From Pseudomonas sp. GM84 (GTDB lineage: Bacteria > Pseudomonadota > Gammaproteobacteria > Pseudomonadales > Pseudomonadaceae): 57,530 bases of DNA. Shown here one piece after another: positions 44,638 through 52,553 of the stretch. The first letter of the stretch is position 1. Every line of letters starts with the position of its first letter. Under the pieces are notes generated by a model that did no database searches, was not told where the DNA came from, and saw only the letters and a list, made by a program, of their open reading frames with translations. Both the position numbers and the translations under genes were made by a program. The stretch lies in the NCBI RefSeq assembly GCF_000282535.1, contig NZ_AKJC01000089.1:1-57530 (forward strand). The letters are read 5' to 3'.

Positions 44638-45828
44638 ATGCCCAATCGTCTTCCCGTCACTGTGCTTTCCGGTTTCCTCGGCGCCGGCAAGAGCACCTTG
44701 CTCAACCATGTGCTGCGTAACCGTGACCATCTGCGGGTCGCGGTGATCGTCAACGACATGAGTGAAATCAACATCGATGCCAGTGAGGTTCAGCGCAACG
44801 TCAGCCTGAACCGTGCCGAGGAAAAACTGGTGGAGATGAGCAATGGCTGCATCTGCTGCACCCTGCGTGAGGACTTGCTGGAAGAGGTGGCGCGTTTGGC
44901 TGGAGAAGGCCGCTTCGATTACTTGCTGATCGAGTCCACCGGCATCGCCGAACCGTTGCCAGTCGCCGAGACCTTCACGTTCCGCGACGAGCAGGGTCGT
45001 AGCCTGTCCGACCTGGCGCGCCTGGATACCATGGTGACAGTGGTCGATGGGGTGAATTTCCTGCGCGACTATCAGGCAGCCGACAGCCTGGCGAGCCGTG
45101 GAGAAACCCTGGGTGACGACGATGAGCGCTCGATCAGCGACTTGCTGATCGAGCAGGTCGAGTTCGCTGATGTGCTGCTGCTGAGCAAGATCGACCTCAT
45201 CAGCCGCCACGAGCGTGAAGAGCTCACGGCCATTTTACGTAGCCTCAATGCGCGAGCTCAGATCGTGCCGATGGTGATGGGCCAGGTGCCGCTGGGGCGG
45301 ATTCTCGACACTGGGTTGTTCGACTTCGAGCAGGCTGCGCAGGCGCCAGGCTGGTTGCAGGAATTGCGCGGAGAGCATGTGCCGGAAACCGAGGAGTACG
45401 GCATCGCGGCGAACACCTGGGCAGCACGCAGGCCCCTGCACCCACAACGCTTCTTCGATTTCATCCACAGCGAATGGCAGAACGGCCGGCTGCTGCGTTC
45501 GAAAGGTTTCTTCTGGTTGGCAAGCAAATACCAGGAGGCCGGCAGTTGGTCACAGGCGGGCGGCATGATGCGCCATGGCCTGGCCGGCCGCTGGTGGCGA
45601 TTCGTGCCGCGTGAGCAGTGGCCGCAGGATGAACAAGCCAAGGCGGAGATCCTCAGGCACTGGACTGGCGAGAGCGGTGATTGCCGTCAGGAGCTGGTGT
45701 TCATCGGGCAAGATATCCACTTCGAAAAGTTATCCACAGAGCTGGATGCGTGCCTGCTTAGCGATGATGAGATGGCGTTGGGCCCGAAGGGCTGGCTACG
45801 TATGGCGGATCCGTTCGGGCCATGGTAA
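44638..45828 (+). CDS. COG0523/CobW-family GTPase, zinc-limitation type
   Basis: A 396-residue G3E GTPase. Walker [10 protein letters not shown] is at 12-20; the metal-binding CICC is at 71-74; IESTGIAEP and a C-terminal CobW domain follow. Zur-controlled members are proposed zinc chaperones (ZigA/YeiR type). The divergent folE2 and Zur-like box support that role. A perfect DnaA box lies at 45730-45738. Confidence 0.88.
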   Translation: MPNRLPVTVLSGFLGAGKSTLLNHVLRNRDHLRVAVIVNDMSEINIDASEVQRNVSLNRAEEKLVEMSNGCICCTLREDLLEEVARLAGEGRFDYLLIESTGIAEPLPVAETFTFRDEQGRSLSDLARLDTMVTVVDGVNFLRDYQAADSLASRGETLGDDDERSISDLLIEQVEFADVLLLSKIDLISRHEREELTAILRSLNARAQIVPMVMGQVPLGRILDTGLFDFEQAAQAPGWLQELRGEHVPETEEYGIAANTWAARRPLHPQRFFDFIHSEWQNGRLLRSKGFFWLASKYQEAGSWSQAGGMMRHGLAGRWWRFVPREQWPQDEQAKAEILRHWTGESGDCRQELVFIGQDIHFEKLSTELDACLLSDDEMALGPKGWLRMADPFGPW

Positions 45829-45926
45829 GGCGGCAGCCTGTGGGTATGTGGATATGTATAAGCCGAGCCTTGACTGGCTGGCGTGACGGGGCATAGTGGG
45901 GACAAATCCGCCCCGAAAGTGATCGC

Positions 45927-46904
45927 ATGCTGCAGAACATCCCCACCCACGTCATCGCCGGCCCCCTGGGGGCTGGCAAGACCAGCCTGATTCGGCAGCT
46001 GATGGCTCAACGCCCGGCGGCCGAGCGTTGGGCGGTGTTGGTCAATGAGTTCGGCCAGATCGGCCTCGATGCGGCACTGCTGGCCCATGACCAGGATGGT
46101 ATTGCAATCGCCGAGGTGGCGGGGGGATGCCTGTGCTGCGTGAACGGTATGCCGTTTCAGGTCGGCTTGGGTCGGCTGCTGCGAAAGGCGCGTCCTGATC
46201 GCTTGTTCATCGAACCTTCAGGGCTTGGGCACCCCTTGCAACTGCTCGATCAGCTGAGCCGTGCTCCTTGGCTTGGAGTGCTTTCAGTGCAGCCACTGGT
46301 CATGGTCGTGGATGCCCAGGCGCTGGCGCGAGGGGAGCCCCTTTGCGAGGCTCAACAACAGACATTGGACGCTGCTGCACGGGTCGTATTGAACAAAAGC
46401 GAGGCTGTTGATGAAAAATGTAAGCTGTTGATAAGTAAGGAAATTTCTAAAAATAGGGGGTTGTGGACAAATCACGGACGGATCGCTTTTCAGCAACTTC
46501 CAATTTCATCCACAGGGGAAATTAGTCCTGTTTCTGTTGATAACCTCGCTGTGGATATAGATATCCCCAGCAGGCCGACAGGCGGTTTGTGGACAGATCC
46601 CAGCGTGCCAATCTGTTCAGCTCAGAACGGGGAGGGAGGTTGGAGCATCGGGTGGCGCTGGCATCCATCACAGCGTTTTGATGCACAGCGTCTGGGTGGC
46701 TTCCTCGAAGCTTGGGCATGGCGCCGGGCCAAAGGTGTTATCCACAGCCTAGAAGGTTGGCAATCGTTCAATGGCCTGAATGGCACCCTGCCGGATTGGC
46801 AGTCCAGTGAATGGCGCCGTGACACCCGCATCGAGCTGATCTTCGATCAACCGCAGCCCCAACTAGCCCTCCAGCAGGCACTGGATGAATGCCGGGTTTG
46901 CTGA
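45927..46904 (+). CDS. Second COG0523 GTPase with oriC-like insert
   Basis: A 325-residue G3E GTPase, 98 bases after the first. Walker A GPLGAGKTS is at 12-20, CLCC at 68-71, and EPSGLGHP follows. The guanine motif is NKSE rather than NKxD, so nucleotide specificity is uncertain. Residues about 157-231 are AT-richer and Lys/Ser/Ile-rich, unlike family members; this stretch carries the DnaA-box cluster. Likely metal trafficking, inferred. Confidence 0.8.
   Translation: MLQNIPTHVIAGPLGAGKTSLIRQLMAQRPAAERWAVLVNEFGQIGLDAALLAHDQDGIAIAEVAGGCLCCVNGMPFQVGLGRLLRKARPDRLFIEPSGLGHPLQLLDQLSRAPWLGVLSVQPLVMVVDAQALARGEPLCEAQQQTLDAAARVVLNKSEAVDEKCKLLISKEISKNRGLWTNHGRIAFQQLPISSTGEISPVSVDNLAVDIDIPSRPTGGLWTDPSVPICSAQNGEGGWSIGWRWHPSQRFDAQRLGGFLEAWAWRRAKGVIHSLEGWQSFNGLNGTLPDWQSSEWRRDTRIELIFDQPQPQLALQQALDECRVC
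46406..46746. other. Third DnaA-box cluster, inside a COG0523 gene
   Basis: Perfect box 46738-46746 (+). One-mismatch boxes: 46426-46434 (-), 46462-46470 (-), 46506-46514 (+), 46535-46543 (-), 46550-46558 (-). Two-mismatch: 46406-46414 and 46588-46596. The pair at 46535/46550 has the same variants, strand and 15-base offset as 11938/11953 in oriC, except for one terminal base. Confidence 0.65.
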
Positions 46905-47297
46905 TCATTTGCTCCAGCGATTGTGCTCCTGGCGCCACTGCTGCATTTCGATCACGTTATCGGCCCGGGGCGGCGTCTTGATCTCGAACGGGTAGGGCGC
47001 CAGTTCGATCTGCACGCTGTGGGCACCGAACTGGGTCACCGTACCGGGGTGGCGTTGTTCGCCGGTTACGGTGAACTCGAAGGCATACACACGTGCCAGG
47101 CGCTTGCGGCCATTGGCGTCGCGAATGAAGGCGATGCGCTTGAGCGCGACGGCATCGTCGAGCAGTTCCAGGTCCAGTTTGGCGCAGTGTTGCTTGACCC
47201 GCTCCAGGGCTTTCTCGCGCAGCCCATGGTTGTGCCATAACCAGGCGCCAGCCGTGGCCACCAGCATCAGGACGAAGAGATTCTCCAGGGTCAACAT
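46905..47297 (-). CDS. DUF3301 family membrane-anchored protein
   Basis: A 130-residue protein with one N-terminal membrane segment ([18 protein letters not shown]) and a DUF3301-type body ([31 protein letters not shown]). Function is unknown. ATG 47297 preceded by GGAG is preferred; an upstream TTG at 47312 would overlap the ribosome-binding site. It converges with the second COG0523 gene with no gap. Confidence 0.82.
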   Translation of the reverse strand: MLTLENLFVLMLVATAGAWLWHNHGLREKALERVKQHCAKLDLELLDDAVALKRIAFIRDANGRKRLARVYAFEFTVTGEQRHPGTVTQFGAHSVQIELAPYPFEIKTPPRADNVIEMQQWRQEHNRWSK

Positions 47298-47417
47298 TTG
47301 CGTATGCTCCAAACAGGTCGAACCAGCTTAACTGCGTCTCTGGCCTGTCGTACAGGTGGCAATCGAGTTCATACTGCGCAACGCACAATCCTTGAAACAG
47401 ATTTGGAAACCTTGCGC

Positions 47418-48290
47418 ATGAAACGTACCCCGCACCTGCTCGCCATCCAGTCCCATGTGGTGTTCGGCCACGCCGGAAACAGCGCCGCGGTGTTTCCCAT
47501 GCAGCGTATCGGGGTCAACGTCTGGCCGCTCAATACCGTGCAATTCTCCAATCACACTCAGTATGGCCAGTGGGCGGGCGAAGTGCTTGCGCCAGCGCAA
47601 ATTCCTGCGCTGGTGGAAGGTATTTCCAATATTGGCGAACTTGGCCATTGCGATGCCGTGCTGTCCGGCTATCTGGGCAGCGCCGAACAGGGCCGGGCGA
47701 TCCTGGCCGGGGTAGCGCGGATCAAGGCCGTGAACCCGAAGGCGCTGTACCTGTGCGATCCCGTCATGGGCCACCCGGAGAAGGGCTGTATCGTTCCCCA
47801 GGAAGTCAGCGAGTTCCTGCTCGAAGAGGCGGCGGCACAGGCTGACATCCTCTGCCCCAACCAGCTGGAACTGGACAGCTTCTGCGGCCGACGTGCGCAA
47901 TCCCTGGAGGATTGCGTCAGCATGGCGCGCAGCCTGCTCGAGCGTGGCCCGCAAGTCGTGCTGGTAAAGCACCTGGCCTATCCGGGACGGGAGCAGGACA
48001 TGTTCGAGATGTTGCTGGTGACCCGCGACCAGAGCTGGCACCTGCGCCGCCCGCTGCTGGCGTTTCCGCGTCAGCCCGTGGGGGTGGGCGACCTGACCTC
48101 GGGCTTGTTCCTGGCGCGCGTGCTGCTGGGCGACAGCTGGCAACAGGCATTCGAATTCACTGCGGCGGCGGTGCATGAGGTGCTTCTGGAAACCCAGGCC
48201 TGCGCCAGCTACGAACTGCAGCTGGTGCGGGCCCAGGATCGCATCGCCCATCCGCGTGTGCGCTTCGAGGCGCAGCGCCTGGCGTATTAA
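47418..48290 (+). CDS. pdxY: Pyridoxal kinase PdxY
   Basis: A 290-residue PfkB-type kinase phosphorylating pyridoxal in B6 salvage. The N-terminal [23 protein letters not shown] and the anion-hole motif [11 protein letters not shown] near 228 are diagnostic. ATG 47418 (MKRTPHLL) gives the family length. Its 3' end overlaps the convergent thioesterase by four bases. Confidence 0.95.
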   Translation: MKRTPHLLAIQSHVVFGHAGNSAAVFPMQRIGVNVWPLNTVQFSNHTQYGQWAGEVLAPAQIPALVEGISNIGELGHCDAVLSGYLGSAEQGRAILAGVARIKAVNPKALYLCDPVMGHPEKGCIVPQEVSEFLLEEAAAQADILCPNQLELDSFCGRRAQSLEDCVSMARSLLERGPQVVLVKHLAYPGREQDMFEMLLVTRDQSWHLRRPLLAFPRQPVGVGDLTSGLFLARVLLGDSWQQAFEFTAAAVHEVLLETQACASYELQLVRAQDRIAHPRVRFEAQRLAY

Positions 48291-48772
48291 ATCGAATCGG
48301 TTTTCAGGTCCTGATAGCGCTTTTCCAGTTCTTGACGGATCTGGCGGCGCTGTTGGCCCTGAAGGAAGCGGCGCTTTTCTTCGCTCGATTGTGGCTGGAG
48401 CGCAGGGACCGGCACTGGGCGGCGATTGTCGTCGACCGCGACCATGGTGAAGAAGCAGCTGTTGGAGTGGCGCACCGAGCGTTCGCGAATGTTCTCGGTG
48501 ACCACCTTGATGCCCACTTCCATGGAGGTGTTGCCGGTGTAGTTGACCGAGGCCAAGAAGGTTACCAGCTCGCCGACATGTACCGGCTCGCGGAAGATCA
48601 CTTGGTCGACCGACAGGGTGACTACATAGCTGCCCGCATAACGGCTGGCGCACGCATAGGCCACTTCGTCGAGGTACTTGAGCAAGGTGCCGCCATGTAC
48701 GTTGCCAGAAAAGTTGGCCTTGTCCGGGGTCATCAGGACGGTCATGCTCAGCTGGGCGTTTCCAGGTTCCAT
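48287..48772 (-). CDS. Acyl-CoA thioesterase, hotdog fold (YciA/BACH-like)
   Basis: A 161-residue hotdog protein. [26 protein letters not shown] holds the typical HGG-x8-D core of acyl-CoA thioesterases, and [11 protein letters not shown] is also typical. The C-terminal tail is Arg/Gln-rich. ATG 48772 (MEPGNAQ) is chosen; upstream frame residues lack conservation. Substrate chain length is unknown. Confidence 0.85.
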   Translation of the reverse strand: MEPGNAQLSMTVLMTPDKANFSGNVHGGTLLKYLDEVAYACASRYAGSYVVTLSVDQVIFREPVHVGELVTFLASVNYTGNTSMEVGIKVVTENIRERSVRHSNSCFFTMVAVDDNRRPVPVPALQPQSSEEKRRFLQGQQRRQIRQELEKRYQDLKTDSI

Positions 48773-49115
48773 AGTGTGCTCACGGTGAGGTTGCGCTGAA
48801 TCGGGCCAATCGGGGTCGTTATCTGCTGACACTTCTGTTTCCCCTTTTGAAATTTGCCTTCTGGTACGGGACGATGGCTGACGCGCCATGGTCACGCCGA
48901 TCACGCCATCGCAGGCCGCTAACCAGCCGATCTGTTTCTACATATTGCGCCGGCATTTTGCGGCGGGGTGCGATGTTAACCTGACTACGCCCATGCAACA
49001 TGGGCTTTCCTGCATTCAATACAGTATGTACTTGCTGCTCGCTCGGGTTTGCCTGGCAGAGGAGCGGTCTGCCTGGTCATCCAGATAATGGGCATCGAGA
49101 AAGGAGAATCGCGCC
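48773..49115. other. Divergent intergenic region
   Basis: 343 bases between divergent genes. A GCCCATG-CAA-CATGGGC hairpin lies at 48989-49005. AAAGGAGAATCGCGCC precedes the antiporter ATG. I see no gene. Confidence 0.6.
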
Positions 49116-50876
49116 ATGCATGCCATCAGCTTCATCCAGGACTTGGCAGTGATCATGCTGGTCGCCGGGGTGGTGACGATCCTCTTCCATCGCTTCAAGC
49201 AGCCTGTTGTATTGGGCTACATCGTCGCCGGTTTCATCATCGGCCCTCATACTCCGCCGTTCGGCCTGATTCACGACGAAGACACGATCAAGACCCTGGC
49301 CGAGCTGGGCGTGATCTTCCTGATGTTCTGTCTGGGGCTTGAGTTCAGCCTGCGCAAGCTGTTCAAGGTGGGGGCCACGGCGTTCATTGCGGCGTTCCTG
49401 GAAATCGTCCTGATGATCTGGATCGGCTTCGAGATCGGCCGCTGGTTCGGTTGGAACACCATGGATTCGCTGTTCCTGGGCGCCATTCTGGCCATTTCCT
49501 CGACCACCATCATCGTCAAGGCGCTCAACGACCTGAAGATGAAGAACGAGCGTTTTGCCCAGCTGATCTTTGGCGTGCTGATCGTCGAGGACATTCTTGG
49601 TATCGGCATCATTGCCTTGCTTTCGGGCATCGCGGTCAGCGGATCGGTCAGCTCCGGGGAAGTGTTCTCCACCGTGGGCAAGCTGTCGCTGTTCATGATC
49701 GTCGCGCTGGTCATCGGCATTCTGCTGGTGCCGCGGCTGCTGGCCTATGTGGCAAAGTTCGAGAGCAACGAGATGTTGCTGATTACCGTACTGGGCCTGT
49801 GTTTTGGTTTCTGCCTGCTGGTGGTCAAGCTTGAGTACAGCATGGTACTGGGCGCTTTCCTGATCGGTGCGATCATGGCCGAGTCGCGTCAGCTATTGAA
49901 GATCGAGCAGTTGATCGAGCCGGTGCGCGATCTGTTCAGCGCCATTTTCTTCGTCGCCATTGGTTTGATGATCGACCCGCAGGTGCTGCTCGATTATGCC
50001 TGGCCGATCGTGGTCATTACCCTGGCGGTGGTGCTGGGCAAGATGCTCTCCTGCGGCATGGGCGCCTTCATCGCCGGTAACGACGGGCGAACTTCGTTGC
50101 GTGTGGGCATGGGGCTGTCACAGATTGGCGAATTTTCATTCATCATCGCGGCATTGGGCATGACCCTGCAGGTGACCAGCGACTTCCTCTATCCGGTCGC
50201 CGTGGCGGTTTCGGCCATCACCACGCTGCTGACGCCGTACCTGATCCGCGCCGCCGACCCGCTGTCCCTGAAGCTCGGCAAGGTGATGCCGAGCCGGCTT
50301 TCGCGGGTTCTATCGCTCTATGGTGAGTGGCTGCGCAGCATTCAACCGCAAGGTGAAAGTGCCATGTTGGCCGCGATGATCCGACGCATCCTGTTGCAGG
50401 TCGGGGTCAACCTGGCACTGGTGATCGCGATCTTCTTCAGCGGCGGCTATTTCGCTGGCCGTATCGGCGATTGGCTGAATGAATGGGTCAGTGATGTGAG
50501 CCAGCAGAAGGCGGTGATCTGGGGGGCGGCGCTGTTGCTGTCGCTGCCGTTCCTGATTGCGGCGTACCGCAAGCTCAAGGCGCTGTCGATGCTGTTGGCG
50601 GAAATGGGGGTCAAGCCGGAAATGGCGGGTCGTCATACTCAGCGTGTGCGCCGCGTGGTCGCCGAAGTGATTCCACTGTTGTCGCTGCTGGTGATATTCC
50701 TGCTGCTGTCGGCCCTGTCCGCAAGCATCCTGCCGACCAACGAGCTGTTGCTGATCATTGCGGTTGTGGCGGCGGTGGTGGTGGCACTGCTGTGGCGCTG
50801 GTTCATCCGCGTGCATTCGCGTATGCAGATCGCCTTGCTGGAGACGCTGGAAAACAGCCGCGACCATACCCACTGA
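49116..50876 (+). CDS. CPA2-family monovalent cation:proton antiporter
   Basis: A 586-residue inner-membrane protein with about 11-12 helices in the first 390 residues (Na_H_Exchanger pattern: LGYIVAGFIIGPHTPPFGLI; FCLGLEFSLRKL; GAILAISSTTIIVKAL) and about four more after residue 430. No TrkA-N domain. Kef-type members exchange K+ or Na+ for H+. Ion is not evident. Confidence 0.88.
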   Translation: MHAISFIQDLAVIMLVAGVVTILFHRFKQPVVLGYIVAGFIIGPHTPPFGLIHDEDTIKTLAELGVIFLMFCLGLEFSLRKLFKVGATAFIAAFLEIVLMIWIGFEIGRWFGWNTMDSLFLGAILAISSTTIIVKALNDLKMKNERFAQLIFGVLIVEDILGIGIIALLSGIAVSGSVSSGEVFSTVGKLSLFMIVALVIGILLVPRLLAYVAKFESNEMLLITVLGLCFGFCLLVVKLEYSMVLGAFLIGAIMAESRQLLKIEQLIEPVRDLFSAIFFVAIGLMIDPQVLLDYAWPIVVITLAVVLGKMLSCGMGAFIAGNDGRTSLRVGMGLSQIGEFSFIIAALGMTLQVTSDFLYPVAVAVSAITTLLTPYLIRAADPLSLKLGKVMPSRLSRVLSLYGEWLRSIQPQGESAMLAAMIRRILLQVGVNLALVIAIFFSGGYFAGRIGDWLNEWVSDVSQQKAVIWGAALLLSLPFLIAAYRKLKALSMLLAEMGVKPEMAGRHTQRVRRVVAEVIPLLSLLVIFLLLSALSASILPTNELLLIIAVVAAVVVALLWRWFIRVHSRMQIALLETLENSRDHTH

Positions 50877-51011
50877 GGGCATGCCCTCTGCGCGAGATTT
50901 CATCGAAGTCCGAGGGGATGGAGCGGTAGCGATGTCGCCAGGCGCAGAAAGCCTGGCGATTCTACGAGAGCTGGTGGCTTGTGGCCATCACTTTCTGCGG
51001 TTGGTTCTCAA

Positions 51012-51419
51012 TCAGCTTTCCAGCCAGACATCCCGCGCCCAGTGCCACACCGATTCCCAGCTTTCTTCGCCGACCTCTTCTGCGTCGCCTTCCCACAGCA
51101 CCACGGTGCCATCTTCCTCGACGCAGTAGTAGTTGTCGCCGTCCTGGCACAACGGAATCAGCTCACGCGAAACACCGGCGTCCCAGGCATTGGCCGCCAC
51201 GTCGGGCAGGTAGGTGTGCGATTGCGGGTCGGTAACGGTCACCGGCTCCAGCGTGCCGTACACCACATCACTGACGGTCAACAGGAACTCTTTGAACACG
51301 AACGGAATGTTGATGAACAGCTGTTCCTCGATTTCAACCAGTTGGTCTTCGTCGGGAAGCTCCAGCGGCACCGGTACGGGTTCATTGGCTTCACGGAGTT
51401 GTTCGATCACTTCTTCCAC
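51012..51419 (-). CDS. SMI1/KNR4 (SUKH) family protein
   Basis: A 135-residue acidic protein with the SUKH pattern (ELPDEDQLVEIEEQLFINIPFVFKEFLL; CQDGDNYYCVEEDGTVVLWEGD). SUKH proteins often neutralise contact-dependent toxins. No toxin gene adjoins, so it could be an orphan immunity gene or a housekeeping SUKH. The start is GTG 51419, eight bases after AGAGGA. Confidence 0.85.
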   Translation of the reverse strand: MEEVIEQLREANEPVPVPLELPDEDQLVEIEEQLFINIPFVFKEFLLTVSDVVYGTLEPVTVTDPQSHTYLPDVAANAWDAGVSRELIPLCQDGDNYYCVEEDGTVVLWEGDAEEVGEESWESVWHWARDVWLES

Positions 51420-51487
51420 GGTTCATATCCTCTAACCTTGATGACAACGCTGCGCGTTATACCCTAGTAGGCCGCTCTGGCAAAAGC

Positions 51488-51517
51488 AAAAACCCCGGGA
51501 CAGGCCCGGGGTTTTTT
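51488..51517 (-). terminator. Terminator between Tim44 and SUKH genes
   Basis: AAAAACCCCGGG, loop ACAGG, CCCGGGGTTTTT(T): 12-base arms with A/T runs usable on both strands. It would end the minus-strand Tim44-domain gene. Confidence 0.88.
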
Positions 51518-51534
51518 GTGCAAACGTGCGACGG

Positions 51535-52389
51535 TTAACCGTTCTGACGGATACCGGCGACCAGCCAGGGCTGGTTCTCGCCCTTGGCGCGAACCATGTG
51601 CCAGCTTTCGCTGAAGGCTTCACCCTGGTCGAAGCGCGAGGTCTTCGACAGGCCACGGAAGGTCAGGGTAGCGTCGGTACGGTCCGAGCGATCGTCGACG
51701 CCGTCCAGTTGCACATCGAGGTTATCGATGTAGGTGGACTGGAAGCCGTCACCCAGGTCAGCGCGCTCGCGCTTGAGGAACTCGAGCATTTGCGGCGTGA
51801 CGAACTCGGCGATCTTGTCCATCTCGTTGGCATCCCAGTGCTGCTGCAGCGACTGGAAGTGGTTGCGAGCGGCAGCCAGGAAGCTCTGCTCGTTGAACCA
51901 GGCCGGGGCGTTGATCACCGGAGCAGCTGCAGCGGCAGGTGCAGCCGAACCACCGAAGACCGACGGCTGGGCAGGCTGTGCATGGGCTTCACGCTGGAAC
52001 GGCGCATGGCCTGGTGCGGCCATTTGCGGCTGCTGCTGGCGGCGGCGCGCGGCGATGAAGCGGAACACCAGGAAGGCAATGAGCGCGACGATCAGGAAGT
52101 CCATGATCTGGAAGCCCTCGAAGCCGTCACCCATGAACATGGACGCCAGCAGGCCACCGGCGGCGAGGCCGGCCAGTGGACCCAGCCAGCGCGAAGCACC
52201 GCTGGCGGCGGCCGGTGCGCGGCCTGGAGCGGTCGGCGCGGCTGCAGGCGTGGTTGGCGTGGCCTGGCGGGTCTGGTGGATAGGCGCGGAGCCCGAGCTC
52301 TTGCCGCCGCCGAAGCGCTTGGCGTTGGCGTCCAGGCTCAGCGTCAGGCCGACGCAGAGCGCCAGTGCGATGCTAAGAAAACGTTGCAT
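51535..52389 (-). CDS. Tim44-like domain membrane protein
   Basis: A 284-residue protein: signal (MQRFLSIALALCVGLTLSLDANA), an FGGGKSSG segment, an Ala-rich linker, two short hydrophobic segments (about 88-108 and 116-132) and a C-terminal Tim44 domain (FLAAARNHFQSLQQHWDANEMDKIAEFVTPQML). Bacterial members are of unknown role. ATG 52389 gives the signal peptide at the N-terminus. Confidence 0.87.
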   Translation of the reverse strand: MQRFLSIALALCVGLTLSLDANAKRFGGGKSSGSAPIHQTRQATPTTPAAAPTAPGRAPAAASGASRWLGPLAGLAAGGLLASMFMGDGFEGFQIMDFLIVALIAFLVFRFIAARRRQQQPQMAAPGHAPFQREAHAQPAQPSVFGGSAAPAAAAAPVINAPAWFNEQSFLAAARNHFQSLQQHWDANEMDKIAEFVTPQMLEFLKRERADLGDGFQSTYIDNLDVQLDGVDDRSDRTDATLTFRGLSKTSRFDQGEAFSESWHMVRAKGENQPWLVAGIRQNG

Positions 52390-52516
52390 AAGTGGGATAT
52401 CCCCTGTTGTGGATTGCACGCGCGTCATGGTGCACAGGTTCCCGGGCACATGACCAGCGACATAATGTTTCGAGCTTTTGCCTGGATGTTACAAGCCTGG
52501 CTGAGCCGGCCCCTGA

Positions 52517-52543
52517 GGGAGCCGGCTTGCCAGTGATAGCGGC
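52517..52543. repeat. REP-like remnant
   Basis: GGGAGCCGGCTTGCCAGTGATAGCGGC resembles half of the REP at 29817-29847 with several changes, just after uvrD. Confidence 0.45.
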
Positions 52544-52553
52544 ATTGAAGGCT

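Noticed and set aside
49009..49023. LexA-like CTG...CAG before the antiporter
   Set aside because: The spacing is nine rather than ten bases and the AT core is poor.
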